Part shown: positions 8,060-16,085 of the stretch, piece after piece
How the letters are laid out: every line of letters starts with the position of its first letter
How positions within the stretch are numbered: the first letter of the stretch is position 1
From: Gammaproteobacteria bacterium
GTDB taxonomy: Bacteria > Pseudomonadota > Gammaproteobacteria > Pseudomonadales > Azotimanducaceae
DNA length: 64,000 nucleotides
Reading direction: 5' to 3'
NCBI GenBank assembly: GCA_002690865.1
Contig: NZGG01000046.1
Span: 102,089-166,088, forward strand
The notes under the pieces: generated by a model
What the model was told of the DNA's origin: nothing
The model's database searches: none
What the model saw: only the letters and a program-made list of their open reading frames with translations
Made by a program: the position numbers and the translations under genes

Positions 8060-9193
8060 ATGTCCAATATTATCAATAAAAAAACCCCGCCAAAGGGCAT
8101 AGTTGAGCACCGAAGATTTGAATCTAGCCACATATATCCAACAACAAAGCGAGATTATTGGATCTATGTCCCATCGCAGTATACGGATAAGGACCCCGCT
8201 TGCTTAATGGTATTTCAAGATGGCGAAGCATATGTGAATGATAACGGACCTGTAAAAGCCGCAAAGGTTTTCGACGAATTAATTCACAATAACGAAATGC
8301 CCATCACGATCGGTATTTTTGTGTCCCCTGGCCTCATCGATCAAACGAGCAACCGAGACAAAGAATATGTCGCCACTGGAGACGTCTACGCGAGATTTCT
8401 ACTGGAGGATATTATTCCCGAGGTCAGTAAAGATTATCAGCTTGTAAGTGACCCATCTGGAAGAGCGATCTGTGGCATGAGCGACGGCGGGTTATGTGCA
8501 TTTGCTGTGGCATGGCAAAGGACTGACGTTTTCAGCAAAGTAGTATGCCATATAGCCAGCTTCGCAAGGCATATTGAGGGCGCGGACTTCCCCCATTTAG
8601 TTAGGCAAACACGCAAGAAACCAAAACCACTGAGAGTATTCATGGCGGATGGCAAAAATGATCTTAACCTCGATGAAGGAAACTGGACACTGGGTAATTT
8701 GAATATGGCTTCCGCACTGCAGTTTGCCAAGTACGACTATCGACTGGAACTCGGACCAGGAGGCCATGATCTTGCTCATGGTGGAGAACTGTTTCCAGAA
8801 GCACTTCGCTGGATCTGGCGCGATCACCCCAGCGTTAAGACTCAGGTGCAAGCATATGAAGACATTCTCGGTGAGTGGGAGATGACAACCAACTTCTATG
8901 GCAAACTTATCAAGAGCAATCTTAGTATAAGACAAGGTACAGATTCATTATCAGCAACTCTTCGCGATGAGAATGAAGGTGAACTAGACATTACCGAAAT
9001 CACTTATCGAGGGGGTGCATTGAGGTACTCTCACGAGCCATTTTCATTTCATCAAAATTGGGGTAAGGGAGTCACTAAGGCTATGTTAGCCTTAGTAAGA
9101 TTTAAAAATGGCATGTTCGAAGGTACTTTGAGCGGACTTACGGAGATAGGAACGTCCTATGACTATACATTAATCGGTAGACGTATTTCCTAG
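8060..9193 (+). CDS. Esterase (enterochelin esterase/esterase D type) with C-terminal beta-rich domain
   Basis: Alpha/beta hydrolase of the putative esterase (PF00756-like) group, 377 residues from the chosen ATG. WIYVPSQY and LMVFQDGEAY match the family start of the fold, AICGMSDGGLCAF holds the nucleophile Ser (G-M-S-D-G), and LGPGGHDLAHGG supplies a candidate catalytic His. After about residue 268 a roughly 110-residue tail begins GEWEMTTNFYGK and ends TLIGRRIS. This alternating beta pattern resembles a lipocalin-like add-on domain, whose function is unknown. The ATG at 8060 has AGGAAC a few bases upstream. An in-frame TTG at 7997 would add 21 residues without improving the match. No signal peptide is apparent, so it is probably cytoplasmic. 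Confidence 0.8.
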   Translation: MSNIINKKTPPKGIVEHRRFESSHIYPTTKRDYWIYVPSQYTDKDPACLMVFQDGEAYVNDNGPVKAAKVFDELIHNNEMPITIGIFVSPGLIDQTSNRDKEYVATGDVYARFLLEDIIPEVSKDYQLVSDPSGRAICGMSDGGLCAFAVAWQRTDVFSKVVCHIASFARHIEGADFPHLVRQTRKKPKPLRVFMADGKNDLNLDEGNWTLGNLNMASALQFAKYDYRLELGPGGHDLAHGGELFPEALRWIWRDHPSVKTQVQAYEDILGEWEMTTNFYGKLIKSNLSIRQGTDSLSATLRDENEGELDITEITYRGGALRYSHEPFSFHQNWGKGVTKAMLALVRFKNGMFEGTLSGLTEIGTSYDYTLIGRRIS

Positions 9194-9215
9194 ATATCCA
9201 TCGTAAAGAAAATAA

Positions 9216-9977
9216 TTAATCTCCAGAGATCGTTATTCTCTGGTTGGTGATATAACGTCCGGCTTCTGAGCATAGATGCAAAGCGGTCGCGGCGATATCA
9301 TCCGGAGTACATACAAATCCAAAGGGGGAAGAAGAGGCTCGATCAGCAATATCACCCTTACCAGTTACTTCAACAATTCGACGCCCCATATCGGTATCTA
9401 CAAGTCCTGGAGCGATGATATTCACTCGCATTCCATGCTTCTTTTCTTCTCTCGCCAGAGTATGCGCCATAGTTTCGACAGCAGACTTACTTACGGAATA
9501 AACACCGGAACCAGAAGGCATAGCCTGAGCAGAAGTTGAAGATATCATTATAATATCACTTCGGTTAGCCTCGCGAAGCACTGGAACAAGTCGACGACAT
9601 AGATAAACTGGTCCCCAAAAATTTACTGCAAATAGGGCGTCCCATTGGTCGTTCGTTGCATCTGCAATCAGAGGACGATTTATTGCAGCAGACCCCATGC
9701 CTGCGTTATTTATCAGCGTATCTAGACGGCCAAAATCTTTAAGAATTTTGTCGCACATCGTATTACACTGTACTTCAATACCAACATTTGCTTGATAAAT
9801 CTCTGCCCGACGACCAAGAGCCCGAACAATATCTAGTACTTCAACTGCAGCGGATTTATCACTCGCGTAATTGATTGCGACATCTGCTCCCTCTCGCGCG
9901 AAACCCTCGGCAATTGCTCGACCTATACCTCTGCTGGCACCAGTAACAAGCACCGTTCTTCCGTTTAATTTCGCCAT
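9216..9977 (-). CDS. SDR-family oxidoreductase (3-oxoacyl-ACP reductase-like)
   Basis: 253-residue classical SDR starting MAKLNGRTVLVTGASRGIG. Tyr and Lys occur in VYSVSKSAVE, with NNAG before and IAPGLVDTDM after. The start at 9977 is preferred over a longer frame beginning at 10082 because the Rossmann strand should lie near the N-terminus and GGGAA precedes the ATG. It is divergent from the MaoC/MaoC/CaiB cassette, and a beta-ketoacyl-CoA or hydroxyacyl dehydrogenase role beside those genes is a reasonable inference. The substrate is not fixed by the sequence. It converges with the esterase (gap 22 bases). Confidence 0.85.
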   Translation of the reverse strand: MAKLNGRTVLVTGASRGIGRAIAEGFAREGADVAINYASDKSAAVEVLDIVRALGRRAEIYQANVGIEVQCNTMCDKILKDFGRLDTLINNAGMGSAAINRPLIADATNDQWDALFAVNFWGPVYLCRRLVPVLREANRSDIIMISSTSAQAMPSGSGVYSVSKSAVETMAHTLAREEKKHGMRVNIIAPGLVDTDMGRRIVEVTGKGDIADRASSSPFGFVCTPDDIAATALHLCSEAGRYITNQRITISGD

Positions 9978-10160
9978 CACATAATTCCCATATAAGCTGT
10001 CGACGAGAATATCGGAAAACATCATAGCTTCCAAATAGAATACGGTTGGTAACACCATCCTAATCAGGAAACTTAAAAACAAATATTGGTAGCAAGTGGC
10101 GCTATGTCTTAATCTACTTTATCTTTAAAATAGTATGAAGGAATTTGAAGAAATAACATT

Positions 10161-10601
10161 ATGGTTGATGTTGAAAAGTTACGATCGGACTACCTAAATC
10201 TCGAATTTGATCGTAAGGGCTTCGTCATTAATGCAGAAAATTCTGCAGCGGTGGCGAGAGCATACGGAGAAACAAGGCTTGAGTTTGTCGATCCTTTTGA
10301 CTCAAACTTTCAGGCCTGCCTTCCGATACTGGCGAGTCTTGTATCAGGACGCCAACTGCCAATAGATTTTCCATCACTGGGCGGTATTTCAATGGACGGC
10401 GGTAAAGCAGTAACTAGCATTGAACCAGTAAGATGCGGTATTGAGTTAACGGGGAAAACGCATCTTAACGATATCTATGCAAAAAGTGGACGCACTGGGC
10501 GCATGATTTTCCTCGTCTCACGCATAGAACTCTACAATGCTTCAGGTAAGCACTTAGCTAGTGCAGATTCACGCCAAGTCATTCGGGAAAACCCCGAATG
10601 A
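10161..10601 (+). CDS. FAS1-like (MaoC N-terminal type) dehydratase half
   Basis: 146-residue single hot-dog protein. The part from about 85 to 140 (SIEPVRCGIELTGKTHLND, then SGRTGRMIFLVSRIELYNASG) matches the FAS1-like dehydratase fold, which usually pairs with a catalytic MaoC half to form a heterodimeric 2-enoyl-CoA hydratase. Its stop overlaps the start of the next gene (ATGA at 10598-10601), so the two are probably made in equal amounts. This half normally lacks catalytic residues and shapes the acyl pocket. Probably an operon with the following MaoC and CaiB/BaiF genes. Confidence 0.75.
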   Translation: MVDVEKLRSDYLNLEFDRKGFVINAENSAAVARAYGETRLEFVDPFDSNFQACLPILASLVSGRQLPIDFPSLGGISMDGGKAVTSIEPVRCGIELTGKTHLNDIYAKSGRTGRMIFLVSRIELYNASGKHLASADSRQVIRENPE

Positions 10602-11017
10602 AGATAAAAAAAATGAGTGACATTAAGTTCGGTATGGAGCTTCCTTTATTTATACCAGATACTTCCTTAAGCGCAGCGAAAGAGTTTGCAAAAATAGTGG
10701 GGTACTCTGGTGGGGGAAGATTTGAAAATCACAGTCAAGCTCGTGCTCAAGGGCTACCTGGCGCACTATTACCTGGCATTATGAGTATGGGTTACCTTAC
10801 TAGGGTAATCCATGAATGGGCGCCTAGCGGGACTATCCAGCATATAGATACAATCTTTCGTGCTCCTATACTAGCTGATCATAAACACATCATATCTGCA
10901 GTTGTCACAGATATTGACGAAGAGAACAGTGTTATTGTATTGGATCTTTCAATCAAAAATTTAAAAGCGGAAACCCGAGTATTCGGCACTGCTACTATTT
11001 CTATACCCAAATTCTAG
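10598..11017 (+). CDS. MaoC-like dehydratase half with altered active-site motif
   Basis: 139 residues. The hot-dog helix and following loop are visible as RFENHSQARAQGLPGALLPG (41-60), comparable to the family stretch that begins G-D-x-N-P-I-H. His45 can be aligned to the catalytic His, but the position five residues before it is Gly40 rather than the expected Asp, and the N-P pair is absent. So this is either a divergent hydratase or a changed activity. The start at 10598 overlaps the preceding gene; an ATG at 10613 is an alternative and gives a more usual N-terminus (MSDIKFGMELP). It is expected to dimerise with the FAS1-like half upstream (inference). Confidence 0.7.
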   Translation: MKIKKMSDIKFGMELPLFIPDTSLSAAKEFAKIVGYSGGGRFENHSQARAQGLPGALLPGIMSMGYLTRVIHEWAPSGTIQHIDTIFRAPILADHKHIISAVVTDIDEENSVIVLDLSIKNLKAETRVFGTATISIPKF

Positions 11018-11019
11018 TT

Positions 11020-11046
11020 ACCCCATAATTGATATAATTATGGGTA
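11020..11046 (+). terminator. Strong hairpin between the MaoC pair and the CoA transferase
   Basis: CCCATAATT-GATAT-AATTATGGG is a perfect 9-bp stem (11022-11030 with 11036-11044) and 5-base loop, starting 5 bases after the MaoC stop. There is no U run directly behind it, so it may be a processing or stability element, or a weak terminator lowering expression of the downstream CoA transferase. Confidence 0.45.
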
Positions 11047-11094
11047 GCGACTAAAAAATCCTTTATTATTTGTTAAAAATAGAAAAAGCCAACT

Positions 11095-12243
11095 ATGACT
11101 GAACGACCGGAGCCACTGAAAGGAATTCGTATCCTTGATCTAACCCAGGTTCTCTCAGGGCCATACTGTACCTACCAGCTCGCGCTATTGGGCGCGGAAG
11201 TAATTAAGATCGAACCTCCAGGAGGGGAGCAAACAAGATCTTCTGATGCTATCCCGGAACTCGGCGAACTGGGACTTGGTCTTGGATTCTGCGTTCAAAA
11301 TGCACAAAAAGACTTTATCGAGTTGAATCTGAAGGATCAACATGATGTATCCATTCTCCACGATTTGATCGTAGACGCTGATGTTTTAGTGCAAAACTTT
11401 AGACCAGGCGTGTCAGAGAGGCTTGGTCTAGGAGAGTCTGCTGTTCGTCGACGAAATTCCTCAATTATTTATTGTTCAATTTCAGCCTATGGTGGAGAGG
11501 GACCGATTGGTCATCGACCAGCCTATGACCATATCGTACAAGCAATGTCCGGCATTATGAGTACAACTGGTACTGAAGAGATGGGGCCGGTCAAAGTAGG
11601 GGCTCCATACGTGGATTATGCCACTGGTCTTAATGCAGCTTTCGCCATAACTTCAGCAGTACTAGAAAGAACTCGAACCGGGAAAGGGCAGAAGGTCGAC
11701 GTGGCTATGCTGGATACGGCGATGATTCTAATGGCAAATAACCTTGCCATCACTGCAACGACAGGAAAAGAAATACCTAAACTCGGCAATGAAGCATCGA
11801 GTCGTGCACCATCCTCAGGAACCTTTGAGACAGCCGACGGTATACTGACAATCGCTGCAAATAATGAACGTCAGTTTAAGGAGCTCTGTAGAGCCCTGGA
11901 ACATCCCGAATGGAGTGATGATCCCCGCTGGGAAAATCTTCATGATCGAAAAAAAAATATAGAGGCATTTCGCGTGGCGCTCAATGATACACTTCGTAAA
12001 CGCAGTGCTGCTCACTGGGAAGTGGTTCTTGAACAAGCAGGCGTGCCGGCGAGTCGTGTGAGAACAATAAGAGAATTACTAGCTGAAGGACAATTAACCT
12101 CTAGAAGCTTATTAGCTGAAATCGAAGTCGCCAACACTACGGTAAAAATTCCAGGAATTGGCTTTAAGTTGAATGGTGATTCTCTCTTGCCACAGCGCGC
12201 GCCAAGGACTGTCGGTGCTGATAATGATAAATGGATACGCTGA
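11095..12243 (+). CDS. CaiB/BaiF class III CoA transferase
   Basis: 382 residues. Family III CoA transferases move CoA between carboxylic acids and form an interlocked homodimer in the cytoplasm. Seen: LKGIRILDLTQVLSGPYC at the N-terminus, LGAEVIKIEPPGG (32-44), VQNFRPGV (99-106), and VGAPYVDYATG with the expected catalytic Asp174. It is full length and follows the two dehydratase halves by 77 bases, across a hairpin. The set (CoA transferase plus heteromeric enoyl-CoA hydratase) recalls activation and hydration of an unsaturated dicarboxylic or branched acid, such as mesaconate- or itaconate-type pathways. That is inference from context only. Confidence 0.9.
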   Translation: MTERPEPLKGIRILDLTQVLSGPYCTYQLALLGAEVIKIEPPGGEQTRSSDAIPELGELGLGLGFCVQNAQKDFIELNLKDQHDVSILHDLIVDADVLVQNFRPGVSERLGLGESAVRRRNSSIIYCSISAYGGEGPIGHRPAYDHIVQAMSGIMSTTGTEEMGPVKVGAPYVDYATGLNAAFAITSAVLERTRTGKGQKVDVAMLDTAMILMANNLAITATTGKEIPKLGNEASSRAPSSGTFETADGILTIAANNERQFKELCRALEHPEWSDDPRWENLHDRKKNIEAFRVALNDTLRKRSAAHWEVVLEQAGVPASRVRTIRELLAEGQLTSRSLLAEIEVANTTVKIPGIGFKLNGDSLLPQRAPRTVGADNDKWIR

Positions 12244-12282
12244 GAATTCTCATATTTAAAGAAGCTTCACAAAATTCAATGT

Positions 12283-13572
12283 TCAAATCATATCATTGTC
12301 TTCAGTGATCTTAATTTCTGAAAGCCTTGGCTCTGGAACAGAACTGAGCATAACAATAAGCGCAATAGTCTGGACAAAAATACAAATAATAAAAATTATC
12401 TCGTATCCCATAGCAAGCACAATTAAACCTCCCAAAAGAGGGCCAACAGCACCGACAGTATTACTCGCCATATTTGAAGCAGCAACTCGTAACGGAATAT
12501 CCGCATCAGCACCCAACTCTAAAACCATATTCATTCGCGCCTGGTTAAACCCACTAAAAGCAATCCCAAACACAACAAAAAAGACCATGACCCCATAGAC
12601 TTCTTGAATCATCAAAAGCTGGCAGTGTGCCAAAATCCACATAGCCAAGGTAATAACCATCACAATCCGATAACCTTTTCGGTCTGCGATCTCTCCCCAC
12701 AAAAGATTAGTTACGGTGCCAGATAACATCCATATTGTTGTCAATAAACCAAGCATCGCCCCTGAAAGCTCCATTCTGGTTCCAGCAAAAAGTATATAGA
12801 AAGGCATAGCCATGCGTCCGATAGAACCCAATACAGTCACTAAAAAAAATCGTGAGAAATGTGGGTTGGTTCTAAAAAGTGGCTTCAGCGACTTAAAACT
12901 CTGTTGAATATTCTCACGTTTACGTAGCTCTAGACCTACTGGTTCTTTAGTAAAAGTGAACGCGATTATTCCTAATGATGCTATGAAAAAAGCTAAGAGG
13001 AAAAGCGCAGCATAACCATCACCAAGAATATTATTGTCTATTAGATAGCCACCGGCAAAATAAGCGATTATCGCGGTAGCACCGTTAGATAGAAAATTTC
13101 TCCAACCGGCTACGAAACCCCGGCGATGAACAGGAATAACTTTCGCACGCAATGAATTCATCATCACCACAGAGATACCCTGCATGATTCCTAACAACAC
13201 CATAAAAAATATGATCAGCCAAAGACCAAAATCAGTAGATCCAAAAAAAAGACCCGTAAGAGCGATAAAGAGCATCTGGAGCCGCATTAATATACTTGAA
13301 GTAAGCGTGATACCAAGTAACTTTTTTCGATGCCCAATCAATGAAGCCCCGACCATGGGTGTCAGCATTTGTCCGACAGCCTCTAATGAGCGCGCTAGAC
13401 CAACAACAAACTCGGAGCCTGAGAGTGAATAAAGATAAACTGGTAAAAAAGTCGGTGCAGCAAAAAGACGGAATCCGGTCTGACCGAAAAGTCCTTGGGT
13501 TAACTGTACTACAATATTGCGCTTCAAATACTTAGCAACAAATGCATCATTTTGTTTTTGTGTGGTCACCAC
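12283..13572 (-). CDS. MFS transporter
   Basis: 429-residue inner-membrane protein with about 12 hydrophobic segments and a cytoplasmic middle loop near 215-235 (EPVGLELRKRENIQQSFKSL). The motif-A-like loop GEIADRKGYRIVM lies in the second half. FNQARMNMVLELGADADIPLRVAASN is a distinctive cytoplasmic stretch. The likely start is one of two consecutive GTG codons at 13572/13569. It converges on the CoA transferase, so uptake of the acid handled by that cassette is a possible role (inference). The substrate is unknown. Confidence 0.82.
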   Translation of the reverse strand: MVTTQKQNDAFVAKYLKRNIVVQLTQGLFGQTGFRLFAAPTFLPVYLYSLSGSEFVVGLARSLEAVGQMLTPMVGASLIGHRKKLLGITLTSSILMRLQMLFIALTGLFFGSTDFGLWLIIFFMVLLGIMQGISVVMMNSLRAKVIPVHRRGFVAGWRNFLSNGATAIIAYFAGGYLIDNNILGDGYAALFLLAFFIASLGIIAFTFTKEPVGLELRKRENIQQSFKSLKPLFRTNPHFSRFFLVTVLGSIGRMAMPFYILFAGTRMELSGAMLGLLTTIWMLSGTVTNLLWGEIADRKGYRIVMVITLAMWILAHCQLLMIQEVYGVMVFFVVFGIAFSGFNQARMNMVLELGADADIPLRVAASNMASNTVGAVGPLLGGLIVLAMGYEIIFIICIFVQTIALIVMLSSVPEPRLSEIKITEDNDMI

Positions 13573-14097
13573 CTATAACCTCATAAGCTTTCGACCTTTA
13601 GGATCAAGCGGGATTTCCGAGTCTGAAGATGGGATCGCAGATAGGAGAAGCTTCGTGTAATCCTCTTTTGGATCACTAAAACTAGAATCTAGAGGACCTT
13701 GCTTTACTATACAGACATGGAGTATCACTAGTATATGATCACAAATATGGTGAACAAGACTAAGATCATGCGCTACAAATAGATAGGTCAAACCTAGTTC
13801 TTCCTGTAAATCCTCCAGCACATTAAGCATCCCTCCATAAAGGCCGATATCAGCCAAGGGAAATACTACTAAAGGATTCTTACCATGCCTTACTTCGACC
13901 GCAGGCAGCCCTAGACCACTGAGCATCGGATTTTGACTAACCTTGCTAATCCCAAGTTCACTTGATGTCTTCGATGGTTCAAACCACGCTTTTGGAAAGC
14001 CTCCTTCGTCAGCGATTACACTGAGTATCTGAAGGAACACTAGCACAGGGAAAACTATTGCTCGCGAGCTTATGACGAATAGTGAGGATCGATTCAT
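13573..14097 (-). pseudogene. Decayed oligopeptide-type ABC transporter ATPase (C-terminal remnant)
   Basis: The last 90 or so residues are clearly from a Dpp/Opp-type ATPase: MLNVLEDLQEELGLTYLFVA, then HDLSLVHHICDH (H-loop His), VKQGPLDSSFSDPKEDYTKL and LLSAIP. In intact relatives the stretch just before this holds the signature motif and Walker B. Here it reads LSGLGLPAVEVRHGKNPLVV then FPLADIGLYGG, so signature and Walker B are destroyed, and no Walker A is present. The first 60 residues are not recognisable. The stop abuts the MFS start (TAG then GTG). Probably a non-functional remnant of a peptide or glycan-oligomer importer. No permease or binding protein remains nearby. Confidence 0.75.
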
Positions 14098-14279
14098 TAA
14101 GGGGCGACTGTTTCATTAAAAAAATTGAAGTGCAATGAAGAATACCAAAACAGGTAAAGAAAATCGTCAACACTATCACCAGCGATTATCAATTCCTTCA
14201 CGCTAAATGTAATCTAGACCTTTAATCAGTGTAAAATAATTATGTAAAGTTTCAGCTCATAACACTTTGGGGAAAACAA

Positions 14280-15737
14280 ATGACGGTTATCGATACGCGG
14301 CTAGGGAAGATTAAGGGTATAGATCACGGAACCAGTCTCGCTTTTTTAGGGCTCCGATATGGTGAACCGCCTATAGGGAGTTTACGTTTTATGCCTCCCT
14401 TGGCATCAGGACCGTGGAACGGCGTGCTCGATGGAACGAACTATCCAAACAGAGCCATGCAATCAAATAAAATAGGAACCATGGGACAAGACACACCCGG
14501 AGAATTAAGTGAAGACTGCCTATTTTTAAATATCTATACCCCTTCTGTAGATAACTCAAAAAGACCAGTCATGGTATGGATTCATGGTGGTGGTTTTAGG
14601 TCAGGAAGCGCAAACGAATACGATGGCCGAGTGCTTGCGAGTCAAGGTGATGTGGTCGTGGTCACTATTAATTACCGCCTTGGTCCATTTGGGTTTACCA
14701 ATATTGACTCCCTTAGTGATGAATTTAAGGGAACCGTTTCAAATGGCTACCGAGATATGATCCTCGCTTTAGAATGGGTAAAGGACAACATTGCTGAATA
14801 CGGTGGAAATCCAGATAATGTCTCGATCTTTGGAGAATCCTCCGGGGGACTTGGCGTATTGGGTCTCCTCGCGGCTCCAGAGGCAGAGGGATTATTTCAC
14901 AAGGCAATTATCCACAGTGCCAATGGCCCTAAATGGCCTGAAGGTGATCAAACCTCAATAATAGCCGAGAAGCTTGGGGTAAATACTTCAGAGCTACTCG
15001 ATACCCTACGCAGTATGTCGTCTGAACAAATTATTAAGGCTGAGTTACCTGCGGGACTTTGTATAGATGGCAATGTTCTGACTCAATCTTTCAACGATGC
15101 AATATCAAAAAAAGAGAACTGTGGAATTCCCATTATAATCGGTACTAACCGAACTGAAGGTACACTACTAACACCGATTGATTCGAGCGATGAAGATATG
15201 TCAAGTTACGAAAATAGACTTTTGGGATCCGCAAGCTATGTGCTCGATAAAAAGGACCCAACAAACTATGTGAAAGGTATTAAAAGTGCATACCCTGATC
15301 AAAATCCAAAGCGGCTATTTGAGATTGTTATGACAGATAGCTTTCTACGTATCGCTGTTGAATTTATTGAGAAAGCAATACAGGCGGATCTTGATTGCTG
15401 GTTATATCGATTTGATCTCGATACGACAATTGAGCACAACGGAAAACTGGGTGGCGCAACCCACGCTTGCGAAATGGCATTTACGTTTAATGCTTATGCA
15501 GATCCTCAGTGCCACGTAAAAAAACTTCACGATGGCAGTCTGCCTGAAGTTGCTCACCTCGCAGCTGCTTGGTCATCCACACTAACTAAATTTGCATGGA
15601 CCGGTAATCCGAATGATGCAGGCCTACCTCTCTGGCCCAAGTATAACAATACTGATCGACCTGTTATGCGCTTAACTGGAGCTAGCTGCACATCAAATGA
15701 TCTTGATGCTTTACACAGGAAACTTTGGAGTAGCTAA
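14280..15737 (+). CDS. Type-B carboxylesterase
   Basis: 485-residue alpha/beta hydrolase of the carboxylesterase family. SEDCLFLNIYTP (77-88) is the family signature, HGGGF (102-106) the oxyanion hole, and FGESSGG (184-190) the nucleophile elbow with Ser187. The residue after it is Ser instead of the usual Ala. THACEMAFTF near residue 400 carries the expected catalytic His. No signal peptide is visible, so it is predicted cytoplasmic. GGGGAAAAC 5-13 bases upstream of the ATG is a good ribosome site. It lies just ahead of the fucosidase remnant. Such esterases often remove acetyl or other ester groups from sugars or xenobiotics, and no specific substrate can be named. Confidence 0.9.
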   Translation: MTVIDTRLGKIKGIDHGTSLAFLGLRYGEPPIGSLRFMPPLASGPWNGVLDGTNYPNRAMQSNKIGTMGQDTPGELSEDCLFLNIYTPSVDNSKRPVMVWIHGGGFRSGSANEYDGRVLASQGDVVVVTINYRLGPFGFTNIDSLSDEFKGTVSNGYRDMILALEWVKDNIAEYGGNPDNVSIFGESSGGLGVLGLLAAPEAEGLFHKAIIHSANGPKWPEGDQTSIIAEKLGVNTSELLDTLRSMSSEQIIKAELPAGLCIDGNVLTQSFNDAISKKENCGIPIIIGTNRTEGTLLTPIDSSDEDMSSYENRLLGSASYVLDKKDPTNYVKGIKSAYPDQNPKRLFEIVMTDSFLRIAVEFIEKAIQADLDCWLYRFDLDTTIEHNGKLGGATHACEMAFTFNAYADPQCHVKKLHDGSLPEVAHLAAAWSSTLTKFAWTGNPNDAGLPLWPKYNNTDRPVMRLTGASCTSNDLDALHRKLWSS

Positions 15738-15758
15738 GAAGAGAGAAGCCCAACTGAG

Positions 15759-16085
15759 ATGACGGACGACGCTGGCATGTTTAGCGAACAGCATGAGGTT
15801 CTTTATACTAATGAGGATTACAGATTTACCTGCACTGATAACGCTATCTACGCTACATGTCTAGGTTGGCCTGAAGGTGCATCAAAGACAAAGACCATGG
15901 GTCGTCTATATGCTAAAGGAATATCTTCGGTAACTATGCTGGGTTCAGATGAACAATTGTCCTGGAATCTCTCTCGAGAAGGATTGGAGATACCCATTCC
16001 GAGAAAAAACTATGTAAGCATGCGTTTGTTTACGAAATCACCCGTTACAAGAGTATTTCATGAAAACAATTCCGGTAATTATTGA
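15759..16085 (+). pseudogene. Orphan C-terminal fragment of a GH29 alpha-L-fucosidase
   Basis: 108 residues matching only the C-terminal beta domain of family-29 alpha-L-fucosidases: NEDYRFTCTDNAIYATCLGW followed by VTMLGSDEQLSWNLSREGLE. Intact enzymes are about 450 residues or more, with the catalytic barrel first. No barrel sequence is found upstream, where the carboxylesterase ends 21 bases before. It is therefore either a deletion remnant (favoured) or a free-standing beta domain. It overlaps the nucleoside hydrolase start by 26 bases, so it may still be translated as part of the transcript. Confidence 0.75.
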
